Assembly (NCBI GenBank): GCA_016806645.1
Contig: JACSYO010001636.1
Span: 1-64,000 of the forward strand
DNA: 64,000 nucleotides
Direction of reading: 5' to 3'
DNA from: Ophiodon elongatus
Lineage: Eukaryota > Chordata > Actinopteri > Perciformes > Hexagrammidae
Part shown: one piece after another, positions 13,007 through 49,088 of the stretch
Position numbering within the stretch: the first letter of the stretch is position 1
How the letters are laid out: each line of letters opens with the position of its first letter
Notes under the pieces: generated by a model
Database searches by the model: none
What the model was told of the DNA's origin: nothing
Seen by the model: the letters and a program-made list of their open reading frames with translations, nothing else
Position numbers and translations under genes: made by a program

Positions 13007-14537
13007 AAGTTTCACAAGCATCACTTCACTGAACCGAGAGGTCGGTTATAAAGAATACTACATCAAAAATGATCTTTCTTTTTAAATTATTATTCATGAT
13101 TCATTCCCCACAGTGTTTGTATTCAGCTCAACTGAGGCCGTGGTAACACTTGTATTTTCAGTGGGACATCTGATCATGACATATTAACTGTCAAGTCGGT
13201 ACACTCCGAGATCGGATCTTGCCCCCATCGGGGTCCAATCAGCCAGACCACATGCCGAGGTGGCCTGGCTTGCACTGAGTTGGGATCTCAGTGAGGCAGT
13301 CTGTGCATTAGGTACAGAGCTGGTGTCAGGACGCGTTAGCCAGGCTCCGAGCAACACATCTAAAGCTGTCTTGTTTCCACTTATGTAAGGGTTTTAAAAG
13401 AAGCATAGACATAGTGGCCAAATGGTGGAGTTACAATTTCCAGGTTGGTGACATGATGCCATGGGGCCCAAAAATACTTTTTCCCGTAGTATTTTTTTAG
13501 GTGATTCCACCTCCCAGTCTGTACACTTGAATAGCCCTTGTTTAAATTATTAGGTCCAAAAAGTTATAAAATCCACTAATAGAGTTATTTTCTTTCTTCC
13601 ATTCATGTGAATGAGAATGAGAATGAGAATTAGGCTGAACCGAGGGCTGGGAGGCGGGGTTAAATAAATGTCAGAGCACTTTCTCTATGGGCCCCATAAT
13701 GCGTAAGACCGCCAGAAGATCCAGTAATTTTATCTGAATTTTAAACTCAGTAAAACATTTTTCGCTTCACGCACCACTGAGCAACTTTAATAGGAATCAA
13801 TGAGGCAGCGCCTCCATTGCTGTATGCAGTTCTCTTCACACGTCCATGGATGCAACCTGTCTGAAGGTGTAGTCAGCGTTGTTTATTAAATGGAACCACT
13901 GGGGTCATTCGATCAGTTCACAGGGTCATTGTATTAGACAGTGAACAGTTTGCACTTGTTTTCTTGGCTTGTTGCCTTCTGCAAAGTGTTTGCTGAGTCT
14001 GCAGTACCACAGTATGAAAAATGATACTGCACAGCAAAAGATCAGGCAGTGTTGTGCTTGTGCTCTCAGAGCACAATAAATGGCATGTCTTTAAGCCGGA
14101 GTCCGTCCTCAATGGTATTCGCCCGCAGCGCTAAAATGTAATATAACAGAGAGCCCCACTTTGGACACATTCAAAGCAAAAGTGTAACTGAAGACATAAT
14201 GCGATATTTCCGCCAAAGGCCTTGCGTCTCTGTTTTTATGCCGGGAAATAAACAATCCTAATCTCATCTCGCCTCTCATATCTGCCCTTGAGCCTTCTCT
14301 GTGTTGAGACAAATCTCAGCATATGTGCTTGTGTTGCTTTTCAGTCGTGTATCCAAGAGCAAAGCCAGGGAGGAGAGCAGCAGAAAAACAGTGCTTCATT
14401 AGAGAAGTAAAAACAGCTTCATTTGTCTTCAAGCGCTCGTCTGTCTGCAGAGTTTTATGAGTTTAGACGACATTTCAAAGACGTTACGAATTCAGACATC
14501 TTCCCTTTTAAAAGGAAATCTTCTGTCAGGTCACAAA
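13007..14537. other. Gene-free stretch with a dispersed repeat at about 13600-13860
   Basis: The segment around 13620-13860 shares GGCTGAACCGAGGGCTGGGAGG-type sequence, GGCGGGGTTAAA, TTCGCTTCACGCACCACTGAGC and CACACGTCCATGG-like words with 61150-61345, in the same order and orientation. It is a second dispersed family. A short GAGAAT triplet repeat precedes it (13611-13630). No exon is seen. Confidence 0.5.
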
Positions 14538-15172
14538 GAATAGTTCAACATTTTGGGGAATAATCGTATTCACTTTCTTGAAGCAAGTTAGATGAGAATA
14601 TTTCTAACACTCTCATATCTGTGCGGTGAATACAAGGCAGCCGGTTAGCTTGGCTGAGCTTAGCTTAGCATAAAGACTGGACACTAGAGCTGTCAATGTT
14701 CCTCTACAATACCAGACAAATTTAATTTCTTATTATTTTGAATACTCAAATGACATTTTAATACTAAAATATAGCCTGTTGTTGATATTGAATGTGTACC
14801 TATAGACTGTATGCATAGGCCTATCAACTTTGAAACCCAAATGTATCTTCCTACAGGAATTCTGTTTGAAATGCTACAGACACATGACAACGGCTGGTAA
14901 ATTACCAAACGGCCATAAAAATGATAGCAGTTTTGAACCTGGCTCAGATTCTCTTCCACTGGAGCTAGTTGAAGAAAAACGCCTCCAGGGATACTTCACA
15001 ACTCCACGTCCACACAATTTTGTTGCTTTTGAACACAGACTCACTGTCTAAGCCAAGATAACGGTCTTGCTGCCTGTATTTACGTATTCACCATACAGAA
15101 ATATGACTTCTGCTCTTGGTATGAAAACTAATACATGTGTTTTTTCTGGAATGCCAGACTATTCCTTTAAGG
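14538..15172. mobile_element. Nonautonomous inverted-end element (CAGCCGGTTAGCTTGGCT family), copy 1
   Basis: The left end (GAATAGTTCAACATTTTGGG, then AGATGAGAATATTTCTAACA and CAGCCGGTTAGCTTGGCT) matches the reverse complement of the right end (15045-15172). I recognise the motif order as a very common teleost repeat. The core has no transposase frame. A degenerate relative lies at 37795-38215 inside the ZP gene. Confidence 0.75.
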
Positions 15173-16189
15173 TTGAATGATGACCACTTAGATAAGAAGG
15201 AGTGTGCTGATGACAACGGCAGTGCCCCCTGCAGTACTCTGGCTGGCCTGAGCAGCATGCCGGCCACAGAGAGCTGTCATCTGATTTTTAATTGCAGCCG
15301 CAGTGGCTATAATTGGATCTTATTGGAATGCGCCCATGCAAAGCCGGCAGCCGTGATGTAGAGCCCGAGACGGCCAGGCCTCAATTCCATAACCTTTCCT
15401 AAACTATCCAGGCAACACAGAGGATTGTTTGTGTCTCTCTCCTCGGAGCAGCAGGACTGGGAGGGGTGGAGGGTGTGGTGGGGGACAAAAAAGGGGCACC
15501 CTGCGAGAATCCAGTCTCAGGGCAGCGTGCTGGGATGAACCGCAATCGATTAACTGTGTTTTCATCTAGGACGACTCAGCCGTGCTTTGATGCTGGATGA
15601 CAGGACAGTGAATGTCTGCCGACATAATGAGGCGGCCTGGACACGCCCTGCGTGTCAGTGCTCTACCAATCAATGCGCGTGTGTGTGTAAACAGCCAATA
15701 AACGGGGCCTTTGCGTGACTGTGTGACCGTGTGCATGCGTGCGTGTTTGTGGCACATTTGAATCTGATGCAAAGAAACGGGACAACTCACAGCGAGGCCT
15801 CTTCAGATGGTTTTGGAAAGAGACGGGCGAGGCTGGTGGACGCCCGGAGGCCGGAGGAAACCGACTTATGACTGGACGCTTGCCAGTTCAGCTCCCAGAT
15901 CAACTGGAATAATCTGGATAACAGCAGCAACTATCACAACTACTGCAGCTACTGTTGAGTCATCCTTAAAGACATTTCATCAAAATGACTGCCCTCTTTG
16001 CTCCCAGATGATATATCACAACGCCAACCTTTTTTCATTAAAGCTTTTTTTTTATATTTGCATTCAGTGGAAAAATCTCCCACTCAGGAAATTATGTGGT
16101 TTCTTTGCAATAAAAACAAGAACAAATTATCACTAAACACAATGTCCAGCTGAGGCTAGAATGTGATTAGTTTTGCAGGAATTTGGCCA
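15173..16189. other. Gene-free stretch
   Basis: About 15180-15560 has balanced composition with CTATAATTGGATCTTATTGG-like AT cores between GC-rich words and no recognised repeat. It is a possible but unproven regulatory block. No supported exon is present. Confidence 0.4.
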
Positions 16190-16445
16190 AATATAAATGT
16201 TGACCTGATGGTGCTACAAAAACCGATAAGGGATCATGAAAGTTATAACAATTCAACCTCAGGGGAACATGAATGTCTGTACCGAGTCTCATTGAAATAT
16301 ATATCATGGAATACTCTCAAGGTGGCGCTACACAGAAAAAAACAGGGGATCAGCAGCAGGATTCATCCTCTGGAGAACATCGCTGTCAAATAGTTGTTCA
16401 GATATCTCAGTCCGGACCAAAGTGGTAGACAGACAAACCAACATT
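16190..16445 (+). repeat. Dispersed teleost repeat (GGTGGCGCTA...GACCAAAGTGGTAGACAGAC), copy 1
   Basis: The motif order is: ATGGTGCTAC, GGGATCA, TCAGGGGAACATGAATGTCT, GGTGGCGCTACAC, ATTCATCCTCTGGAGAACAT, CCGGACCAAAGTGGTAGACA. I recognise this as a common percomorph repeat. The same family lies inverted at 20930-21590. Confidence 0.65.
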
Positions 16446-19400
16446 AGCCTAGCATCCAGAGATGTCTGCTTCGCTCCCAGATGGTACAACACAACTCTGT
16501 CTGTTCATGGAAGCTTTTAGAAAAACATCTTCTCCCTCACAGGAAATGATGTGGTTTCTTTTTAACAAATAAAACACAAACGGGGCGGTTGGCATGAACA
16601 GCGTGGCACTTACCAAAACTCCAACTTCATCACCAGAAAATCCAAGGGAAACAAAGCCGCTCCATCACTCAGACGAGGAGATCTCCATAAGCGGACAGTC
16701 TCCGGAGGAAAGCTAAAATAGATATCTATGTATCCTTTTCATGATGAAGAACACTTCAAGATGAGACGTGACTCCAGAGCAGTGCAGGTTTGTAACTGCG
16801 TTTCTTCCACATTGAAAGGTCTTGCTATCCTTTATCCTTGGGCTACTCTCAATGGAAAACACTTCTTAAGCTGGAGTGCTCCAAAGGGGCCAGCTCTAAC
16901 AAACAACACAAATATTCATATTCCTCCTCCTTATGAAATAGAATTATTACCAGAGTTTCTTTATCTAACGCCATGGACTTAGATGAACTCAAATGCTAAA
17001 TGTACTGCATTAATTACAACGGCTGCAGAGATGTTAAGATATTACATTTTGATTATGAAAGACCAAGAACATTTGCACTCAATGGACTCTCCTTTTCCGA
17101 GGGTTAATATCTATCGGGAGAGAATATTTCAATGTTACATCATTCTATTTAGTTTTCCCTTTCTTTCTTTATATTGCTGGAAGGTAACAGTATGAATAGG
17201 CCTTTTATGACTAGTGTTTTGTTCCATTTAGCCCTGGACCTTTGAATAGTTTTAGCAAAAGGACACATTAAATGAGATACTTAATATCTATATGATGAAA
17301 GCTGCCTGGAGGGATTTGAGATTGAAGCCAACCATATTAAATCAACTGACGAATCATTACAAAGTGTTGCTTTTCTAAATGATAAGGGGTTGCTACATTT
17401 TGAGAAAGAAGGAGAAACAGAGGCGGGCAGAGAACAGACAGGCTGTTGTTATCCATTACACTAAATTTTTTTTTTTTATATACATTTTGTCACATTTTGT
17501 TCAGTGGTTAGCATCTAAAAGTGAGGAGACCCTCGTTGTTTCATGCATGTATCTTTGCCGTGTTTAGTTGTTTCACAGCTCTGTTAAGACAACACAGACA
17601 CATTACACCTTCATAAAGTTGATGAGGTAAACACGTAAGCAAACAATTGCCTGATACGGAGCAACATTCATATGTAGTTGTGTGTCTGAACGCCTGGTGT
17701 GGTCCAATATTTACTCTGTTTTGGTCTCCACCGCCTCCTGAGAAAACATGTCTGGCTCTGTGGACACTAAACGCTCCACTGTGTTCACCAGCTAGTTGCT
17801 AACTTTGTCATCTGGTGCTGATACGGTGGATTTATCAGAACTTTTACTGGAAACAGCTGGTTGCTGTTGACGGAAATTATGCCAAATGTCAACCCCTTTG
17901 AACATTATCAGCCCATTAAATGCCGGTTATCAGTTGTTAACACGACCATTCTAATGCTTCAGACGGGGCAAACTGCACCTAGTACCACCTTGTGAAGGTC
18001 AAACGGTCACAGTTTTAAACGTGCGGTTAAAGTTGTGAATAGAAACAAAACAACTTGTTTAGGTGTTGGCAAGAAAACTAATTAGCTTGTTTTAGGAAAA
18101 GAAACATTACGGTTTAGGTTAAAATAAATTTAGTAGAAGGGGTATGTACATAACGTTAAGTTAAGGTAAAAATAAGCCAATATCTGATTGGCTATCAGGC
18201 TTACGACAGAGAAGCCTCTGGGGGCAAGGGACTACATTTCTGGGGTTCCAGTGTAGCCAGCAGACTTCTGGGCCAAGACTTCATTTTCAGTGCGTTGCTC
18301 ATTGTTAACAAGTGGAGATGCAAGAATAGAGTTAGAGTTGGAGTTGAGAGACGACGTGTACGACCAGATTGTTCCTCAAGTAGCCAGTTCAAAAGCTCAT
18401 TTTAAACCAATAAAAAGCTAAATCATCTTCAGATGATAGTCGCTGGGTTCTGAAATTGCATTTAGGCCAATGTTCCTCCTCTTTTGTGCTCCACCCGGAC
18501 TGTTTACCTGCTTTGAGCCAAAGCCTGCTCCAACACGATTAGTTAATACTACTCGGACTACAAACCGAAACCATAACGCTCCCGATACCAAAATCTTGTC
18601 CCGTTGCCTACACATTCGGCATATGAAATCAGAATATCTTTACAGAGATTAGTTTTAACCGTAACAGCAGTCTACTATGTGAAAGTCCTGTGTTTGTTAT
18701 TAGTACAGCCACTAGAGGCTCAGTGTCGTCTTCTTGTATTCTTATCAACGGTCAACCAAGTGACTAGATGATAACAGCCTTCTGAACATACTAAGCAGCC
18801 CAACTAACCCATTCTATTGGCTGATAACATTAAAAGCGGTTGATCAAAACAGTAAAGTTGCAGGCAAAAAACCCCCAAGAAATTTGATGAAAGTTGCTAA
18901 AACACTCTATAGAACTGAGAGTAGGATAATTCACTGTGAATTTGTCACCAAGAGCAAAATCTTTTTCATTATACATACAGTCATTTATTTTCCATTCTTT
19001 AGACAAAATAATGATTAGTGCAGCTTTAAGGATTTATTTTATTTGAGAAACACATTGGCCGGAGTGGCTAACAGACTAATCCATACCTTATCCATACCAA
19101 CAGGAAGTCAGAGTGGTGCAATAAAATGGACAAAAACACAAATAAGTTGTCCTTGAAGACTAAATTATTGTACCCCATAAATCTACATTTCTATAAAAGT
19201 ACCACTAACATGAGAAATTAAGGTTTTTAATCAAACCCATCTTATACTGTACCTTCAGACAACCACAAAAGTACATTTCATGTGGGACATGAGCTCCGGG
19301 ATTCAGACCCAAGTAACATTAAAAATAAAACCAAAAGAGAACTTTCTTCTATCAAATGAAGCGTTTAGTTTTTTAACAGATAATTAGAAGACCGGCTGCC

Positions 19401-20340
19401 ACACACAGGATGTTAACAGAGTACAGCTTTTAATTGAAGTCCTTAAATGACAAACGTACACCACAGTACATCAGCTTTTTCGTTCGTTTCGTTTGATTTT
19501 ACTAGTACAATTGATAAGTGTTGTTGGAAACAGGAATCAGACCCTTTCACAGGGCTCTCAGTTACACTTCTTTTTGGTGAACTTATTTTGATAAATTGTG
19601 CCAACAGATGGCTCAAGACTCCCACCACCTTTTTAAGCTTTTTGTCGAGCAATTTATTGTCTCATAGAATTCATCTTTGGAGGCTCTGAGAGTGGGTCCA
19701 CTCTAAAGTTGTGTTCAGGTTGAATGGAATGCAGCTTTTTGATTATGGCTGGCACGGAAATATTGATCTCAACAATGAAACTCCAGATTTTGTCTGTACT
19801 TTTCCTTTGGACCATCTCAATTTGTCCTTGTCTCTGCACTTAGAGTATGATTAGAGTACATTTCCTGCTCAGGCTGAAATATTTCTTAAATTGTGCAAAC
19901 TCATATTCACCAAAATTTACCCCATTATAGAAGAAACTTGTTCTTCCGCATCCTTTGTCATGTTAAAGCTTTGGCCAGAGATGCAAGACCTACTGGTGAC
20001 CAATAGAAGAGGACAGAAAGCTCATATTTATAGAATATATATAGAATATAGAATACAGTATAAGAAACTGATGTGGACTGTTAGCTTTGCTGAAGAGAGG
20101 AAACAAAAATCACGTTTTCGTCCTAAAAGCTGGCGATTCATTGAAATAATTGGCAAAATTGACCAAAACGTAATTTGTTAATACCGATAAATGTATATTT
20201 TTGGGATGGACGCCTTAACTTCATCCTGCGAGGTTTAGTGACAGAATTGACAGTCTGGGAAACAAAGAGAAAAGCATGTATTGATGCTACTTCAATACCA
20301 AGCAACCCAACATGTCCCCTGCCCAGCCTGTCCCCTCTCA
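16446..20340. other. Gene-free stretch with a dispersed repeat at about 17940-18150
   Basis: The reverse complement of 17940-18150 matches the family at 9835-10020. A poly(T) run lies at 17466-17478. Otherwise I see no exon, RNA gene or nameable repeat before the 3' end of the carboxylesterase gene. A minus-strand AATAAA near 19651 could be a distant polyadenylation signal for that gene, but this is uncertain. Confidence 0.45.
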
Positions 20341-33736
<13,396 letters not shown>

Positions 33737-34117
33737 ATTGCGTTGGAACACTCTTATACTTCCCTTAGAACCTGCTGCTCTGATCATGATTTGACTTGAC
33801 TTATGGTCCAACAGAGGTAGGAACATCCCCCCCATCCCCATCCCCCCACAGTCCTGCAGCCTGAAACTGTAATCACACATTCTTGTGACTCCAATTTAGC
33901 TGTGTTTACTTGTTTTTATTAGACAAAGGCTGCTCTGTGTGATTGCTGAGTGGGACCACTAATAGAGGGCAGGTCGTCCTCCCTTTGCCTAATGTAATCA
34001 CAGAGTCACTCACAGAAGGTAACTGGGGACAACACAGCTGGCTTCATGAAGGAATAAGTGCTGTTACAGTTTTCAAATCATTTATTGATTCAGGTTTATC
34101 ACTTACTGACCTTTAAT

Positions 34118-34503
34118 TGACGCAAATAATAATAATAATAATAATACATTTTATTTATATAGCGCTTTTCAAAATTCTCAAAGACACTTTACAAACATTA
34201 AAATCATCATAAAAGAGCTATACACTAAACACATGGAACATACATTAGTCATATGTTAAAAGCACTTCTGAAAAGGTGGGTTTTGATTTGTGATTTGAAT
34301 ATAGAAAGGTCAGTGCAGTCTCGGATATATTTGGGGAGAGAGTTCCAGAGGGAGGGGGCAGCTATGGAGAAGGCTCTGTCACCCCATGTCTGGTGCTTGG
34401 TCCTGAGTGAAATACATGAGTTTGTGAACTTGTTGATCGCAGATGGTGGACTGCAAAGTTCATTAAAGGTGCACAACGCCACCTGCAGGCCTTCTGCGCC
34501 ATA
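34118..34503 (-). mobile_element. 5'-truncated LINE (L2/Maui-like), C-terminal reverse transcriptase tail
   Basis: The minus-strand frame encodes GDRAFSIAAPSLWNSLPKYI and then SIFKSQIKTHLFR, the conserved end of L2/CR1-clade ORF2 proteins. After the stop come ATATAAATAAAATG-type 3' sequence and an (ATT)n tail at 34127-34146, as expected for this clade. The rest of the element is absent. Confidence 0.85.
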
Positions 34504-34984
34504 AACATGCAGTGGTGATTCCCGTGGGGTCCCCAAAAAGATGTTGAGGAGTCATGATAGGCAGCGCAAAAATGTCACAGAATTCTGTCTTTTTTTTTTT
34601 GCTCTTTTTTATGAAGTACTGAATACATTTACTTATTAAGGCTGTAGAAACCCCTCAAATAAATCAAGCAACCAGCTCACTCACGTCCACACTAAGAGCG
34701 TAAAGGGATTACAGGACACCAGAACATGTTGCTTTATTTTAAGGGGTCACAAGCTGTAAAGGTTCAGAACACTGGCTTGCAGTCTCCTCGCACTGTGCAG
34801 GATCGGCATACATTTATAAGCCATACTTACCCTTTTTTTTATCACATATGTTGCCCCCCAGAGTTCTCTTCTTTTCATTAGATAGGCCTTTAAGGACTAT
34901 GTTTGTCTCTTTTGGGGGAGGATTTAACAACCTGTGGAGGAGTTTATATTCTGCAATTACAAGGCAAGGTTTGTGTAGCAAATT

Positions 34985-35489
34985 TCCGCAACAAGGCATT
35001 TCAAGGTGCTTTACATTAAAACATTAAAAGCAATGTGAAAAATAAATATTATAAAAAGACATATGAATAGTTTAAATCAGTCCTTAAAGAGCCAACTGCA
35101 AAGGGAATTTTAAAGAATATTTTTCTTTACAGAAATACAAGAAGAAAAGTTACAGTGCAGTGGAAGAAATTATTTCATAAAAGTCTTTTATGTCTTCATA
35201 GAAGAGTCTTCAGCCTGGATTTAAAATAAGTTATAGTTGCAGCTTTAGCAATGTTTTAAAAAAAATGACAAGTTATGTTTATAGTTGTGTATAGCAAATA
35301 CATAATGTTAGTAATAGAGCAAATTAAATGTGTTTATTATCAATAAAGCTGTCTGAATCACCGTTATACGGTTTCATTTTCTTTCTTTCTTGTAGAATAT
35401 TTGATGAAATTGAAAATTAAATATATTATTTTTATTTTTTCTGTTACGATAACAGAAATTATATGTATGCAACAAGGACATTGTCCGCC

Positions 35490-35525
<36 letters not shown>
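34985..35525 (+). mobile_element. Retroelement-like remnant ending in a 33-nt poly(A)
   Basis: TTTCAAGGTGCTTTACATTA and GTCTTCAGCCTGGATTTAAA are words I associate with fish LINE 3' regions. The stretch ends in a pure A run at 35493-35525. The link between the two parts is not certain. Confidence 0.45.
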
Positions 35526-35529
<4 letters not shown>

Positions 35530-36013
35530 TGTTCATGCCGTTGTGTTTCTTTCCCGACTGACTGGCCTGAAAGTATCAATATGCAACGTTCAAAGTCAAA
35601 CGAATCGTTCCGCACTTGAACAAAGGGACGCCTGGTTTAGAGCGAGAACGCGCACGTGAGATATTGATCACAACTCAATACTGTTTTCTGTCTGTAACGT
35701 TACCTCGTGAAATGACGTCTAAAATGACACGTGGTGCTGTAAAACGCGTGACACACAGGGGCCACGACCTCAGGAACCGATGCTGAGCAGGTGCGTGAAG
35801 GCAGCGCACACCTGAGACTCATTAGGAGCTCTGACGTGTCCGACCACGCGCTCGCTTTAATAAACACAAGCTTTCCTATGCTGGAAGTAAAAAGAAAATG
35901 TAAGAAATAAAATAAAATCTAATAATAATAATAATTAGTGTCCACACTCTGTTTGATATCACGATTAAGCAGCTTTTTCCATTTGCAGGAACTCCCTTCA
36001 GTTGTCGTTGATC

Positions 36014-47636
<11,623 letters not shown>

Positions 47637-47637
47637 A

Positions 47638-49044
47638 GTGTTTGGAACAATATCTGTGAGTGTGTTATGATCATGAAGACTGTTCACTGTGATGAAGCGG
47701 AACATTATTCATAAAAAGACAGATGTGACTGAAATTATCTCAATTCTCATGAAAGTTTTTACAACTTGGGGTTTGAAAAAGGAAACGGTGGTGAGATAAG
47801 AACTATTTGAATGTTACAACAGGATGGAGAGAAACAATACCTTTTAGTGCATTTATAATCTGTATAATGGTGATGAGGTAACATGTATTAATAGAGGATA
47901 AAGAGGACTTCTTGGGCTCGATATAGTAGAACTATGAATAGATCATAGGCCCATGTGTTCGTACAACTGCCGCTCTCGCTCTCTCTCGTGTAACTCACAC
48001 TTCTTCTACTTCACCATTATCCTGAAATGACAATTTAGCTAGCTAGGTAATTAAGATAACGGATAATAATTAAGACATTTGCTGCCGCCAACTGATCCCA
48101 CCTCCAAATGCGTTGTCCTTGTATTGCATTGTAGTGCTAGTGTTACAAATGTGATGGAGGGTGTAAGATTAACAAAACCCTGTACAGCTGCGTATGCAAC
48201 GGTGTGCAGAACTTTATCTAGTCGGCTCAAACGGTACATTCCCCAGTTTAAGATTTTTTTTAACCCGCGTTAACTCCTGTTGTGTTCAGGTAAAATTTGG
48301 TTAAAGTTAGAATAGTTAATAAATGTTATCTGCATTAAGCACGGACCTTTGATGGTTCCGTGACTCCAACCATTTGATAAGTTCCCCAAGTATCGGCCTA
48401 TAATATAGAAAGCGGTGCTGTGGGACCAGAACCCTCCTGATGAGGTCCCACACTATAAAGCGAATACGGAGCTGGGGAACATCTCATTCAGGTTCCCGTT
48501 ATGTGCGTTATAGAGCAGAGGAACTTAAACACCTGGGAACATTGGACCCTTCCATATCCATCTTGAGAACGTAGGACCTTGGGAACACAATACATATTGT
48601 CCTGCACCATGCAAGCTTCCTGTCACCGGTTTCAAAGACTGGATAGCATTAATAACAACCATTGTACACAGGGACATCCATGAAACGGCATCCACTGCTG
48701 TCACTCACAGAATATGGTGCAACACCGGCTCACACACAGGGCAAATGTTGGTTGTGGACATTCCTTTTTTAAATTTTATTTTAACATAACCAGTAACCCC
48801 AGAAAATAATATAGTGTGCAAGGCCATAGGCCTTGAACGTAACACTAGTTGGCCGGACATTTGCATCTTACAAACACTTTTGCTGAATACAACACCCAAG
48901 AATAGTAATAGAAAAGTTTGACAATATGCAAATTGTCTACCACTCAAACTGCAGGTCGGAAGAGACCTGACGCTGTAGGACTCCGCTAACTCCAGGAGAT
49001 GGCGGTAATGCGACACTGAGGATGCAAACTACCCTTAAACCCCA
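47638..49044. other. Intergenic region between the ZP gene and krr1
   Basis: No exon-like frame with splice borders is seen. The last 100 bases before krr1 contain the promoter words described in the next entry. Confidence 0.5.
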
Positions 49045-49088
49045 ATGAAGAAGAAGAAGCCGGACCCTCCTACAACAATGGCGGCCTC
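48996..49088 (+). promoter_or_regulatory. krr1 promoter/start region with two YY1-like sites
   Basis: GAGATGGCGG (48996-49005) and ACAATGGCGGC across the start codon (49076-49086) both fit the YY1 consensus AANATGGCGG with one mismatch or none. A YY1 site overlapping the ATG is common in housekeeping and ribosomal genes. No TATA box is present. An in-frame upstream ATG at 49045 lies between them. Confidence 0.5.

Larger units (their letters stand above)
33737..35988. other. Divergent intergenic region between the esterase and ZP genes
   Basis: About 2.2 kb separates the two start regions. It contains the LINE fragment at 34118-34503 and an A-tailed repeat remnant at 34985-35525. GC-richer DNA at 35620-35880 with ACACGTG/CGCACGTGAG words may hold the ZP gene promoter. 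No TATA box at a convincing distance from either start was found. Confidence 0.5.

Noticed and set aside
13200..13330. 5S-rRNA-like words (GATCGGATCTT, CCGAGGTGGCC)
   Set aside because: The words are out of order relative to 5S rRNA and do not extend into an internal control region.
33737..33880. Upstream extension of the esterase start (48 extra codons)
   Set aside because: The Met at 33736 is directly followed by a typical signal peptide. The extension would bury it, and it lies in sequence with poly-Gly/Met composition.
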